Assembly: GCF_013282745.1 (NCBI RefSeq)
Contig: NZ_CP054044.1
Coordinates: 1,674,001-1,738,000, forward strand
DNA from: Yersinia bercovieri ATCC 43970
GTDB lineage: Bacteria > Pseudomonadota > Gammaproteobacteria > Enterobacterales > Enterobacteriaceae
Length of the DNA stretch: 64,000 bases
Reading direction: 5' to 3'
Below are positions 8,696 through 17,317 of the stretch, piece by piece. Within the stretch, counting starts at the first letter, position 1. Every line of letters begins with the position of its first letter. The position numbers and the translations under genes were made by a program. The notes below the pieces were generated by a model, which saw only the letters and a list, made by a program, of their open reading frames with translations, was not told the DNA's origin and did no database searches.

Positions 8696-9213
8696 AAATT
8701 CCTAATAGTCCTTTAATGTTTAAATGAAGCCTTGCTCCAGATGATACCTGAGAAGGCAATATCATACTCTATGATGCTTATTTGATGGATATATATAGTA
8801 GCGATAATAGGTTGGGCGTTAATAGAATCGCATTAATATAATTCATCCATCAGGGCGAGGTGATGCTATCACGGCATATCAGGTGGCTCAATAATTAACA
8901 GGTCGCATTAAGGAGAAAAAATTAATCTGAGTAACTGCTGAGATATATAAAAATTATATTTATCACTATGAGTAATCTAATGTGCTAATGCATTTTGTTA
9001 ATTGACTCTTTATTAACTTAGATTACAAGTTTATTTAATTAATCCTAGCGTTAAAAAGTCATTTTTGTTTTTCCATTAGTGACTTGTCATTTTTATGTCA
9101 TGTAAAAGTTATATTTCTGTCACTAAGTGGTGTCATGTTTGCTTTCGAACAAAATTGCTCATCCACTGCAATTGATTGAGGTGAGTCAGACAGATTTATT
9201 CAGGGGCCGGATT
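8696..9213 (+). other. Divergent intergenic region, fimbrial operon / ugp operon
   Basis: About 520 AT-rich bases with no supported gene. The right third holds the Pho-box-like repeats of ugpB (annotated separately). The left part must hold the fimbrial promoter, but no single site is convincing. I saw no inverted repeats of the kind that bound an invertible fimbrial promoter. A frame continues upstream of ugpB to 9127, but its first 29 codons lack signal-peptide character and are not taken as coding. Confidence 0.6.
9084..9123 (+). promoter_or_regulatory. Tandem Pho boxes (PhoB sites) of ugpBAECQ
   Basis: TGTCA half-sites occur at 9085, 9096 and 9118, that is at 11-base and 22-base intervals, the helical phasing of PhoB repeats. 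The segment 9084-9101 (TTGTCATTTTTATGTCAT) and 9106-9123 (AAGTTATATTTCTGTCAC) match the 18-base Pho-box consensus at about 13 and 14 positions. ugpB is a classical PhoB target, so phosphate starvation should induce this operon. The distance to the ugpB ATG (about 90 bases) is suitable. Confidence 0.8.
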
Positions 9214-10533
9214 ATGTTTAATAATACTATTAGTAAAACATCGATTTGTATCGCGCTGACTTTAGTATTTAGTGCCAATGCCATGGCGGTAACGGAGATT
9301 CCTTTTTGGCACTCCATGGAGGGGGAGTTAGGTAAAGAGGTGGATTCATTAGCTGACCGCTTTAACCAGTCGCATAGCGATTATAAGATCGTCCCTGTCT
9401 ATAAGGGCAACTACGAGCAGAGTCTGGCGGCGGGGATTGCGGCTTTCCGTTCCGGTAAAGCGCCGGCCATTTTGCAGGTTTATGAAGTGGGCACGGCGAC
9501 CATGATGGCCAGTAAGGCGATCAAGCCAGTATTCCAGGTGTTTAAAGACGCCAATATTAATTTTGATGAATCTGTTTTCGTGCCGACAGTAGCCGGTTAT
9601 TACACCGACGCCAAAACAGGTCATTTGCTATCCCAGCCATTTAACAGCTCCACCCCAGTGCTGTATTACAACAAAGATGCCTTCAAAAAAGCGGGTCTGA
9701 ACCCGGATCAGCCGCCCAAAACCTGGCAAGAGCTGGCGGCAGATACCGCTAAGCTACGGGCTGCGGGTTCAAGCTGCGGCTATGCCAGCGGTTGGCAGGG
9801 GTGGATTCAAATCGAGAACTTCAGCGCCTGGCATGGTCAGCCGATCGCCAGCCGGAATAATGGTTTTGATGGTACTGATGCGGTGCTGGAGTTCAATAAG
9901 CCATTGCAGGTGAAGCATATTCAACTGCTGTCGGATATGAATAAAAAGGGTGATTTTACCTATTTTGGCCGCAAAGATGAGTCGACCGCCAAGTTTTATA
10001 GTGGCGATTGCGCCATCACCACCGCCTCTTCCGGTTCACTGGCCGATATCCGCCAATACGCGAAATTTAACTATGGTGTTGGCATGATGCCTTACGACGC
10101 CGATGCGAAAGATGCGCCACAAAATGCCATTATTGGTGGGGCCAGCTTGTGGGTGATGGATGGTAAAGATAAAGAGACCTACCAGGGGGTAGCTGAGTTC
10201 CTGCAATATCTGGCTCAACCGGAGATCGCGGCTGAATGGCACCAGAAGACGGGCTATCTGCCGATCACCACCGCCGCTTATGAGCTAACCAAGCAGCAGG
10301 GCTTCTATGAGAAGAATCCCGGTGCTGATGTTGCTACGCGCCAAATGTTGAATAAGCCGCCATTGCCTTATACCAAGGGTTTGCGTCTGGGCAATATGCC
10401 GCAGATCCGCACCGTGGTTGATGAGGAGTTGGAGGGGGTGTGGACCGGTAAAAAGAGCCCGCAAGAGGCATTGGATGGCGCAGTGAAGCGGGGTGATGTG
10501 TTGCTGCGCCGCTTCGAGCAGGCGAATAAATAG
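9214..10533 (+). CDS. ugpB: UgpB, sn-glycerol-3-phosphate binding protein
   Basis: Periplasmic solute-binding protein that delivers glycerol-3-phosphate and its diesters to the UgpAEC importer. The 439-residue length equals E. coli UgpB (438). A signal peptide ([16 protein letters not shown]) is followed by the mature start [19 protein letters not shown], and an extracellular-binding-protein fold of family 1 is evident throughout. I took the ATG at 9214, which opens directly on the signal peptide, in place of the in-frame 9127. It is first in ugpBAECQ, behind the Pho boxes, and a strong hairpin in the 118-base gap before ugpA may let the cell make more binding protein than permease. Confidence 0.96.
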   Translation: MFNNTISKTSICIALTLVFSANAMAVTEIPFWHSMEGELGKEVDSLADRFNQSHSDYKIVPVYKGNYEQSLAAGIAAFRSGKAPAILQVYEVGTATMMASKAIKPVFQVFKDANINFDESVFVPTVAGYYTDAKTGHLLSQPFNSSTPVLYYNKDAFKKAGLNPDQPPKTWQELAADTAKLRAAGSSCGYASGWQGWIQIENFSAWHGQPIASRNNGFDGTDAVLEFNKPLQVKHIQLLSDMNKKGDFTYFGRKDESTAKFYSGDCAITTASSGSLADIRQYAKFNYGVGMMPYDADAKDAPQNAIIGGASLWVMDGKDKETYQGVAEFLQYLAQPEIAAEWHQKTGYLPITTAAYELTKQQGFYEKNPGADVATRQMLNKPPLPYTKGLRLGNMPQIRTVVDEELEGVWTGKKSPQEALDGAVKRGDVLLRRFEQANK

Positions 10534-10554
10534 AGTTATTCAGCGACGCTACTG

Positions 10555-10589
10555 GCCAGTTTGGGCGCGGTTTTCGCCCCCAAACTGGC
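10555..10589 (+). other. Intercistronic hairpin between ugpB and ugpA
   Basis: GCCAGTTTGGG (10555-10565) pairs perfectly with CCCAAACTGGC (10579-10589), with a short GC-rich inner part. No T run follows, so it is better read as an mRNA 3'-end stabiliser or attenuator protecting ugpB message than as a full terminator. Confidence 0.7.
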
Positions 10590-10651
10590 AGTGCCTGTCA
10601 CGGCAAATGGTTTGTGTCACACGAGCACCTGTCAGATAAACGGTTAATTTT

Positions 10652-11539
10652 ATGTCATCCTCCCGTCCCGGTTTCTCCTGTAGTTGGTTGCCTTACCTGT
10701 TGGTCTTCCCGCAACTGGCTATTACGGCCGTGTTTTTCCTGTGGCCTGCTGGCGAAGCCCTGTGGTATTCGGTGCAAATGCTGGACCCCTTCGGCCTCTC
10801 CAGCGAGTTTGTCGGGCTGAGCAACTTTGTTCAGCTCTTTCAGGACGAATACTATTTAGCCTCGTTTTACACCACGCTGATCTTCAGTGCATTGGTGGCG
10901 GGGATTGGCCTGATAGTGTCGCTATTTTTAGCCGCCATGATGGATTATGTGCTGCGCGGCAGCCGTATCTATCAAACCTTAATGATTCTGCCCTATGCCG
11001 TCGCCCCTGCGGTGGCTGCTGTTTTGTGGATCTTTCTGTTCAATCCGGGGCTAGGTTTGATAACCCACTTTCTTGCCACCTTGGGTTACAACTGGAATCA
11101 TGCTCAAAATAGCGGGCAGGCGATGTTTTTGGTGGTGTTGGCCTCGGTTTGGAAGCAAATCAGTTATAACTTCCTGTTTTTCCTGGCGGCTTTGCAATCT
11201 ATTCCGCGCTCACTGGTTGAGGCCGCCGCCATTGACGGTGCCGGGCCGGTACGCCGCTTCTTCAATTTGGTCTTGCCGCTGATATCCCCGGTCAGTTTTT
11301 TCCTGCTAGTGGTGAATCTGGTTTATGCCTTTTTCGATACCTTCCCGGTTATTGATGCGGCGACTGGCGGTGGCCCGATGCAGGCGACAACCACACTGAT
11401 CTATAAAATCTATCGCGAAGGCTTTGCCGGACTGGATTTATCCAGCTCTGCTGCCCAATCGGTGGTGCTGATGTTGCTGGTGATTGGCCTGACGGTTATC
11501 CAGTTCCGCTTTATTGAGCGTAAGGTGCGTTACCAATGA
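10652..11539 (+). CDS. ugpA: UgpA, glycerol-3-phosphate ABC permease
   Basis: Inner-membrane permease of 295 residues, identical in length to E. coli UgpA, with about six transmembrane segments. The EAA loop ([20 protein letters not shown]) near residues 189-208 docks onto UgpC. The start MSSSRPGF matches the E. coli N-terminus. Its stop overlaps the ugpE start in ATGA. Works with UgpE as a heterodimeric channel. Confidence 0.96.
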   Translation: MSSSRPGFSCSWLPYLLVFPQLAITAVFFLWPAGEALWYSVQMLDPFGLSSEFVGLSNFVQLFQDEYYLASFYTTLIFSALVAGIGLIVSLFLAAMMDYVLRGSRIYQTLMILPYAVAPAVAAVLWIFLFNPGLGLITHFLATLGYNWNHAQNSGQAMFLVVLASVWKQISYNFLFFLAALQSIPRSLVEAAAIDGAGPVRRFFNLVLPLISPVSFFLLVVNLVYAFFDTFPVIDAATGGGPMQATTTLIYKIYREGFAGLDLSSSAAQSVVLMLLVIGLTVIQFRFIERKVRYQ

Positions 11540-12381
11540 TTGAGAATCGTCGTGGGCTGGATATTTTTTGTCACATCATGCTGATAATTGGCGTGCTACT
11601 GATTCTGTTCCCGCTCTATGTGGCCTTTGTGGCGGCCTCGCTAGATGACACTCAGGTGTTTCAGGTGCCGATGACCCTGATCCCTGGGCCGCATTTGTGG
11701 CAGAACATTAGCCACATTTGGCTCGCGGGGGTGGGCAATAACAGCGCACCTTTCGGGCTGATGCTGCTGAACAGTTTTGTGATGGCGTTTGCAATTACCG
11801 TCGGCAAGATCACGGTGTCGATGCTCTCGGCCTACGCCATCGTTTATTTCCGCTTCCCGCTGCGCAATCTGTTCTTCTGGCTGATTTTTCTGACACTGAT
11901 GCTGCCGGTAGAAGTGCGAATTTTCCCGACAATTCAGGTGATTGCAAACCTGAATATGCTGGATAGCTACACCGGACTGACCCTGCCGCTGATGGCGTCA
12001 GCCACCGCCACCTTTCTTTTCCGCCAGTTTTTTATGACCCTGCCGGATGAGCTATTGGAAGCCGCGCGCATCGACGGCGCAGGGGCGATGCGCTTTTTCT
12101 GGGATATCGTCCTGCCGCTGTCAAAAACCAATTTGGCCGCGCTGTTTGTTATCACATTTATCTATGGTTGGAACCAATATCTCTGGCCAATCCTGATTAT
12201 CAGCGATGCTTCCATGGGCACGGCGGTGGCGGGAATTCGCAGCATGATCTCCAGCTCGGGCGCACCCACCCAGTGGAATCAGGTGATGGCGGCGATGATT
12301 CTGACCTTAATTCCACCGGTCGTGGTGGTTCTTCTGATGCAGCGCTGGTTTGTTCGCGGCCTGGTAGACAGTGAGAAGTAA
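11536..12381 (+). CDS. ugpE: UgpE, glycerol-3-phosphate ABC permease
   Basis: Second permease of the Ugp importer, 281 residues as in E. coli. Six predicted membrane segments; the EAA loop is [20 protein letters not shown]. It overlaps ugpA by four bases (ATGA) and precedes ugpC by six bases, so the two permeases and the ATPase are a tightly coupled unit. It ends in [13 protein letters not shown], similar to the family. Confidence 0.96.
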   Translation: MIENRRGLDIFCHIMLIIGVLLILFPLYVAFVAASLDDTQVFQVPMTLIPGPHLWQNISHIWLAGVGNNSAPFGLMLLNSFVMAFAITVGKITVSMLSAYAIVYFRFPLRNLFFWLIFLTLMLPVEVRIFPTIQVIANLNMLDSYTGLTLPLMASATATFLFRQFFMTLPDELLEAARIDGAGAMRFFWDIVLPLSKTNLAALFVITFIYGWNQYLWPILIISDASMGTAVAGIRSMISSSGAPTQWNQVMAAMILTLIPPVVVVLLMQRWFVRGLVDSEK

Positions 12382-12387
12382 TCTGAT

Positions 12388-13461
12388 ATGGCAAGTTTAA
12401 AGCTTCAGGCAGTAACTAAATCTTACGATGGCATCACGCCGGTGATTAAGCAGATTGATTTAGATGTCGCCGACGGTGAATTCATCGTGATGGTTGGCCC
12501 CTCCGGTTGTGGTAAATCGACTCTGCTGCGCATGGTAGCGGGGCTGGAGCGTACCACCAGTGGCGATATTTATATCGATAATCAGCGGGTTACCGATCTG
12601 GAACCGAAAGATCGCGGCATCGCCATGGTGTTTCAGAATTATGCGCTCTATCCCCATATGAGCGTGTTTGACAATATGGCTTATGGCCTGAAAATCCGCG
12701 GTTTTGGCAAAGAGCAGATCCGTCAGCGCGTTGATGAAGCGGCCCGCATTCTGGAGCTGGAGCCGCTACTAAAACGCAAACCGCGTGAGCTATCGGGCGG
12801 TCAGCGGCAGCGGGTGGCGATGGGGCGGGCCATCGTGCGCGAACCGGCGGTTTTCTTGTTTGATGAGCCGCTGTCTAATCTGGATGCTAAGTTGCGGGTG
12901 CAGATGCGATTGGAGCTGCAACAGCTGCATCGTCGGCTGAAAACCACCAGTTTGTACGTGACCCATGATCAGGTGGAGGCGATGACCCTCGCTCAGCGGG
13001 TGATCGTGATGAACAAAGGGGTGGCGGAGCAAATTGGCACACCAAGCGAAGTTTACCAGCGGCCCGCATCACTGTTTGTCGCCAGTTTTATCGGCTCACC
13101 CGCCATGAACCTGTTTGCCGGAAGTGTCAGTGCTGATGGCTGCGCCTTTATTTTATCTGATGGAGTGCGCTTGCCGCTGGAAACTCCTCGGCCACAATGG
13201 GCCGATCGGCGCTTGACCCTGGGTATCCGTCCGGAGCATATTCAGCAGACAACTTCAGCGCTGGGGGTGCCGATGGCGCTGTTAACGCTGGAGTTATTGG
13301 GGGCGGACAATCTGGCGCACGGCCGGTGGGGCGGGCAGAGTATCATTGCCCGTCTATCCCACGAAGAGATGCCGGCGGCGGGCAGTGTGCTGCACTTATC
13401 CCTGCCCCCTGCGGCGCTGCACTTTTTTGATTCAGATAGCGGACTACGGATGGAAGCATGA
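12388..13461 (+). CDS. ugpC: UgpC, glycerol-3-phosphate ABC ATPase
   Basis: MalK-type ATPase, 357 residues. Walker A is GPSGCGKST (about residues 37-45), Q-loop [16 protein letters not shown], signature [14 protein letters not shown], Walker [16 protein letters not shown] and the switch histidine [11 protein letters not shown]. The C-terminal ~120 residues form the OB-type regulatory domain found in UgpC/MalK. The ugpQ start overlaps its stop in ATGA. In E. coli, UgpC activity is inhibited by internal phosphate; the same is assumed here. Confidence 0.96.
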   Translation: MASLKLQAVTKSYDGITPVIKQIDLDVADGEFIVMVGPSGCGKSTLLRMVAGLERTTSGDIYIDNQRVTDLEPKDRGIAMVFQNYALYPHMSVFDNMAYGLKIRGFGKEQIRQRVDEAARILELEPLLKRKPRELSGGQRQRVAMGRAIVREPAVFLFDEPLSNLDAKLRVQMRLELQQLHRRLKTTSLYVTHDQVEAMTLAQRVIVMNKGVAEQIGTPSEVYQRPASLFVASFIGSPAMNLFAGSVSADGCAFILSDGVRLPLETPRPQWADRRLTLGIRPEHIQQTTSALGVPMALLTLELLGADNLAHGRWGGQSIIARLSHEEMPAAGSVLHLSLPPAALHFFDSDSGLRMEA

Positions 13462-14198
13462 GTAAAAATTGGCCTTACCCTCCGATTGTTGCCCATCGGG
13501 GCGGTGGTGCATTGGCACCGGAAAACACTTTGGCGGCCATTGAGGTCGGCGCGCGTCATGGTCACAAAATGATTGAGTTCGACGCCAAGTTATCGCAAGA
13601 CGGCCAGATATTTCTGCTGCACGATGACACGCTGGAGCGGACCAGTAATGGTTGGGGTGTTGCGGGTGATTTGCCGTGGGAGAAGCTGATTCAGTTGGAT
13701 GCGGGCGACTGGTATAGCCCGGAATTCCGGGGTGAGCGCTTACCACTGCTGTCAGAAGTGGCTGCGCGCTGCGCGCAATACGGCATGGCCGCGAATATCG
13801 AAATTAAGCCGACCCGCGGTGCGGAAGTGGTCACCGGGCGAGTTATCGCGCTGGCGGCGGGTCAGCTGTGGCAAGATCAGGCGATACCGCCGCTGTTGTC
13901 GTCATTCTCATTTGATGCTTTAGCCGCCGCGCAGCAAGCAGCACCGGAGCTGCCACGTGGGCTATTGCTGGATAAATGGGATGATAATTGGCCGGTATTG
14001 ACCCAGCAGCTGGATTGCGTCTCTTTGCATATCAATCACAAGCAACTGACCGCTGAGCGAGTGGCGCAGCTCAAGGCCGCTGGGCTGCGTATTTTGGTCT
14101 ATACCGTCAATCAGCCCACCCGAGCGCAGGAGTTGTTAAATTGGGGCGTTGATTGTATCTGTACTGACCGTATAGATTTAATATATCCTCGTCCTTGA
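13458..14198 (+). CDS. ugpQ: UgpQ, glycerophosphodiester phosphodiesterase (cytoplasmic)
   Basis: Splits glycerophosphodiesters entering through UgpBAEC into glycerol-3-phosphate and an alcohol. The 246 residues open with the GDPD signature [14 protein letters not shown], whose histidine and arginine are catalytic, followed by metal-ligand regions [10 protein letters not shown] and [10 protein letters not shown] and by NIEIKP. Length agrees with E. coli UgpQ (247). The last few codons and the stop lie inside the left end of an ERIC element, so the extreme C-terminus (IYPRP) is probably derived from the repeat and differs from relatives. No other terminator is seen behind the operon. Confidence 0.95.
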   Translation: MSKNWPYPPIVAHRGGGALAPENTLAAIEVGARHGHKMIEFDAKLSQDGQIFLLHDDTLERTSNGWGVAGDLPWEKLIQLDAGDWYSPEFRGERLPLLSEVAARCAQYGMAANIEIKPTRGAEVVTGRVIALAAGQLWQDQAIPPLLSSFSFDALAAAQQAAPELPRGLLLDKWDDNWPVLTQQLDCVSLHINHKQLTAERVAQLKAAGLRILVYTVNQPTRAQELLNWGVDCICTDRIDLIYPRP

Positions 14199-14308
14199 AG
14201 CTACAGGGGTGTTAGCTGCGCTCACTCACCAGAATCACATACTTGAGTATGCTCATCGGGATTCGCTTGCTGGTTGCCTACCTCTAACTCCAATGACTTT
14301 GATATAAA
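14182..14308 (+). repeat. ERIC element (enterobacterial repetitive intergenic consensus)
   Basis: The core CTGCGCTCACTCACCAG ... CATACTTGAGTATG ... CATCGGGATTCGCTTGCTGG ... CTCTAACTCCAAT follows the ERIC consensus (the primer regions of ERIC1R and ERIC2 are recognisable) with scattered changes. The central CATACT/AGTATG dyad is retained. Ends are approximate; the left end appears to begin inside the last codons of ugpQ. ERIC copies next to genes in yersiniae can form large hairpins in mRNA and alter its stability. Confidence 0.8.
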
Positions 14309-14383
14309 CAGAACAGGAACAGAGCAGGTCAGCCATTCTTACATTTACGGGCTGACCTGGCCCGGTCTGACAGGAAGTAAACC

Positions 14384-15340
14384 ATGCCCGCCTTTGTTAT
14401 TTCGCTCTGGCACCAGATTGTCTTGTCTTCACCGCTATTTGTTCTGCTTGCACTGGGCTACTGCTTGGTGCGATTCGGTAAGTGGCCATCCACTATCACT
14501 GATGGCCTGACCCGCTTTGTTTTCTCCCTCGCGCTGCCCGCCATGCTGTTTCGTATGATGTGCGACTTCTCCGAGCGCCCAGCGGTAGATGCACGTCTGT
14601 TGATCGCCTTTTTTGGTAGCTGCCTGGTGGTGTTTATTATCGGGCGAATTATCGCCAGTCGGGTATTTCATCTGGATGGTGTATCCGGCTCGGTATTTGC
14701 TCTCGGCGGGATTTTCTCCAATAACGTGATGTTAGGGCTGCCCATCGCCACCATTATGCTGGGGGAGAAGTCCATTCCGGCAGTGGCGCTGGTATTGGTG
14801 TTTAACGGATTGATTTTGTGGACATTGGTGACAATTTCGGTGGAGTGGGCGCGCAATGGTTCACCGACCATGGCGGGTTTTGTGAAAACGGCGCGTAGTG
14901 TGCTGACCAACCCATTGATTATTGGGATTATCTCCGGCACCTTATTCAGCCTGACGGGGTTGCAACTGCCGCAGTTTATCGACCAACCGGTTACCATGCT
15001 GGGGCAAGTCGCGCCACCACTCTCATTGATTGTGCTGGGAATGGGGCTGGCGGAGTACCGAGTCACCGAAGGCTGGCAAATCAGTAGCGCCATCTGCTTG
15101 CTCAAATTGATTGTTCAACCCATGGTGATTTGGGCGCTGGCATGGGCGATGAATCTACCAGTGCTGGAAACCCAGGTGGTGGTATTGCTGGGATCAATGG
15201 CGACAGGTGTGAATGTCTATCTGATGTCGCGCCAGTTTAATGTGCTAACTGGCCCTGCTGCCGCCAGTCTGGTGATGTCCACGGTGCTGGCCGCGGTCAC
15301 CACCCCCCTGATTTTGACCATTATTGGGGTCGGGATGTAG
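14384..15340 (+). CDS. AEC-family (auxin efflux carrier type) membrane transporter
   Basis: A 318-residue, highly hydrophobic inner-membrane protein with about ten transmembrane segments, divided into two similar halves as in the AEC/BART superfamily (MdcF, YfdV relatives). Recognisable pieces are LALPAMLFRMMC near residues 50-61, the conserved NNVMLGLPIA in the first half (with the Asn-Asn pair), and SLIVLGMGLAEYR and GVNVYLMSRQFN in the second half. The substrate cannot be read from the sequence; dicarboxylates or organic acids are typical. AGGAAG lies seven bases before the ATG. It follows the ERIC element and stands alone between ugpQ and yigM; E. coli lacks a gene at this site. Confidence 0.85.
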   Translation: MPAFVISLWHQIVLSSPLFVLLALGYCLVRFGKWPSTITDGLTRFVFSLALPAMLFRMMCDFSERPAVDARLLIAFFGSCLVVFIIGRIIASRVFHLDGVSGSVFALGGIFSNNVMLGLPIATIMLGEKSIPAVALVLVFNGLILWTLVTISVEWARNGSPTMAGFVKTARSVLTNPLIIGIISGTLFSLTGLQLPQFIDQPVTMLGQVAPPLSLIVLGMGLAEYRVTEGWQISSAICLLKLIVQPMVIWALAWAMNLPVLETQVVVLLGSMATGVNVYLMSRQFNVLTGPAAASLVMSTVLAAVTTPLILTIIGVGM

Positions 15341-15372
15341 CTCGGCGATGTAAAAGTGCGCTAGATAGCTCG

Positions 15373-15404
15373 GTGGGTTTATTTTTAACCAATCGTAAAC
15401 CCAC
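15373..15404 (+). promoter_or_regulatory. Perfect inverted repeat upstream of yigM
   Basis: GTGGGTTTA (15373-15381) and TAAACCCAC (15396-15404) form nine-base arms around a 14-base AT-rich spacer, about 70 bases before the yigM start and just before a TACAAT -10-like box (15434-15439). The arm length and spacing recall a BirA operator, but the arms run in the opposite order (BirA: TTGTAAACC then GGTTTACAA). It could be a binding site for another regulator or an RNA hairpin. Confidence 0.5.
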
Positions 15405-15471
15405 TTCGCCCAAAACTGCTCCCTCACTTCCGCTACAATGGCACTTTATCACCTCATTGAGCCAAATTATC

Positions 15472-16371
15472 GTGCCATTACTGGTCATTACCACCATTTT
15501 GTGGGCATTCTCTTTTAGCCTGATTGGCGAATATCTGGCAGGGCAGGTGGATAGCTGGTTCTCCGTGTTGATGCGGGTTGGGCTGGCTGCGCTGGTCTTT
15601 TTGCCGTTCCTGCGTTGGCGCAATATTAGTTGGCGAGTGATCCTGCTGTATATGGTGGTGGGCGCAATTCAATTAGGTATCATGTACTTATTCAGCTTCC
15701 GCGCCTATCTCTACCTGACTGTGCCGGAATTTTTGCTGTTTACCGTGATGACCCCGCTATATGTCACCTTAATTTATGATTTGCTGCGCCGTCAGCGCCT
15801 GCGTTGGGGCTATGCTCTCAGTGCACTATTGGCGGTGGTGGGGGCGGCTATCATTCGCTATGACCACCTGAGCGAGCATTTTTGGTGGGGATTGGTGCTG
15901 GTACAGGCGGCAAATCTCTGTTTTGCCATCGGGCAGGTGGGGTATAAGCGGTTGATGGAACTCCACCCGATCCCGCAGCATGTGGCCTTCTCATGGTTCT
16001 ATGTCGGTGCTTTTTTGGTTGCGGTCTTTGCCTGGTTTGCTTTTGGCAATCCACAAAAACTACCGACCACTGAACTGCAATGGGGGGTGCTGGTGTGGCT
16101 TGGCATTGGCGCTTCCGGCTTAGGTTATTTCATGTGGAACTATGGTGCGACACAGGTCGATGCCGGCACCTTAGGTATCATGAATAACGTGCATGTTCCG
16201 GCTGGGTTACTGGTGAATCTGGCCATCTGGCAGGAAAAACCCCATTGGCCCAGCTTTATCATTGGGGCAACTGTGATAATGGCCTCACTATGGGTACACC
16301 GGCGTTGGGTCGCTCCGCACTCTTTACAAATGGCAGATGATCGCAAGCGTGCTGCCGGGCCGAACGAATAA
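15472..16371 (+). CDS. yigM: YigM (BioP), biotin transporter of the EamA-like family
   Basis: A 299-residue inner-membrane protein with ten hydrophobic segments, equal in length and closely similar in order to E. coli YigM, the biotin importer ([20 protein letters not shown] at the start, [20 protein letters not shown] near residue 230). A GTG at 15472 is chosen because it aligns with the E. coli start; a frame extending to 15373 would run through an inverted repeat and a likely promoter. Order yigM-metR-metE is as in E. coli. Its last 113 bases overlap the 3' end of metR on the other strand. Confidence 0.92.
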   Translation: MPLLVITTILWAFSFSLIGEYLAGQVDSWFSVLMRVGLAALVFLPFLRWRNISWRVILLYMVVGAIQLGIMYLFSFRAYLYLTVPEFLLFTVMTPLYVTLIYDLLRRQRLRWGYALSALLAVVGAAIIRYDHLSEHFWWGLVLVQAANLCFAIGQVGYKRLMELHPIPQHVAFSWFYVGAFLVAVFAWFAFGNPQKLPTTELQWGVLVWLGIGASGLGYFMWNYGATQVDAGTLGIMNNVHVPAGLLVNLAIWQEKPHWPSFIIGATVIMASLWVHRRWVAPHSLQMADDRKRAAGPNE

Positions 16372-17212
16372 ATGCCTCAGTCACCGGTTGGCGCTGCTCT
16401 CCATCACGGACGGCAGCGTATAACCGGCTCCATAAGCCATCCCCCAATGTTTTGGTGGTAATTAGCCCCTGACGTTCAAAACTCTCCACCACCCAATGGG
16501 GGAGTGCGGCGATCCCCATCCGTGCGGAGACCATCTGGATCAGCAGCAGGGTGTTATCGACATTTTTCAGCACTGGGGTGACCCCTGACGGTTGCAGGAA
16601 ATGCCGCCAGATATCTAATCGCTGCCGCTGCACCGGGTAGATCATCAACACTTCTGGCTCTAAATCTTCCGGCTCGATGCGGGCTTTATTGGCTAATGGG
16701 TGGTCTGGCGCTAATACCAGACGTACCTCAAAATCAAACATGGGCGAATAGTGCAAACCACTGCGCGGCAAAATATCTGATGTTAGCACCAGATCCAGCT
16801 CCCCTTGCTGCAAGGCGGGTTGCGGGTCGAAGGTCACTCCAGATTGGAAATCCATCGCCACTTGTGGCCAGTTTTTGTGGAAGTTATCCAGTGCTGGCGT
16901 TAGCCATTGAATGCAGCTATGGCACTCGATGGCGATACGCAGTGCGGTTTGGTGCGGCTCGTTGCAGGTTTGCAGTGCCTGCTTGATCTGTGGCAGCACT
17001 TGCTCTGCCAGCTGTAACAGGATCTCTCCCTGCGTGGTGAAGCGCAGCGGCTGACTTTTACGCACAAATAGACGAAAGCCCAGACGTTGTTCCAGATCGC
17101 TGAATTGATGGGACAAGGCCGATTGGGTCTGATGAAGTTGTGTCGCCGCCGCCGCCAGTGAGCCGGTATTACGCAAAGCTTGCAGGGTGCGTAAGTGTTT
17201 CAGTTCGATCAT
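16259..17212 (-). CDS. metR: MetR, LysR-type activator of methionine genes
   Basis: 317 residues, the length of E. coli MetR. The N-terminal winged helix ([20 protein letters not shown], with the recognition region [20 protein letters not shown]) is followed by a substrate-binding domain that senses homocysteine. It is divergent from metE, sharing a 105-base regulatory gap, and activates metE while repressing itself. The 3' end overlaps convergent yigM by 113 bases; both C-termini resemble their E. coli counterparts, so the overlap is not a truncation artefact. Confidence 0.95.
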   Translation of the reverse strand: MIELKHLRTLQALRNTGSLAAAATQLHQTQSALSHQFSDLEQRLGFRLFVRKSQPLRFTTQGEILLQLAEQVLPQIKQALQTCNEPHQTALRIAIECHSCIQWLTPALDNFHKNWPQVAMDFQSGVTFDPQPALQQGELDLVLTSDILPRSGLHYSPMFDFEVRLVLAPDHPLANKARIEPEDLEPEVLMIYPVQRQRLDIWRHFLQPSGVTPVLKNVDNTLLLIQMVSARMGIAALPHWVVESFERQGLITTKTLGDGLWSRLYAAVRDGEQRQPVTEAFIRSARQHACDHLPFVKSAERPNAGVPIVRPLSQLPQ

Positions 17213-17300
17213 GAGAGTCCTTCACAGTGACAGTGAACAAATTGCGCTTGTGGATTATACAGTACCTGCTGATTATGGATGTGTAAACATCTGGATGGCT
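17212..17300 (+). promoter_or_regulatory. metR-metE control region (candidate MetR and MetJ sites)
   Basis: TGAGAGTCCTTCA (17212-17224) resembles the MetR dyad TGAA-N5-TTCA with one mismatch and touches the metR start codon. Two adjacent octamers, AAACATCT (17285-17292) and GGATGGCT (17293-17300), match the MetJ met box AGACGTCT at six and five of eight positions and lie right before the metE ribosome site. Both proposals rest on consensus matching only. Confidence 0.45.
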
Positions 17301-17317
17301 AAATGGGAAATATGACG

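Noticed and set aside
8696..9213. Possible invertible (phase-variable) fimbrial promoter
   Set aside because: No pair of inverted repeats bounding a segment and no nearby recombinase gene were found.
15373..15471. N-terminal extension of yigM by 33 codons
   Set aside because: The extension crosses an inverted repeat and a -10-like box and has no counterpart in E. coli YigM; the GTG at 15472 gives the standard 299-residue protein.
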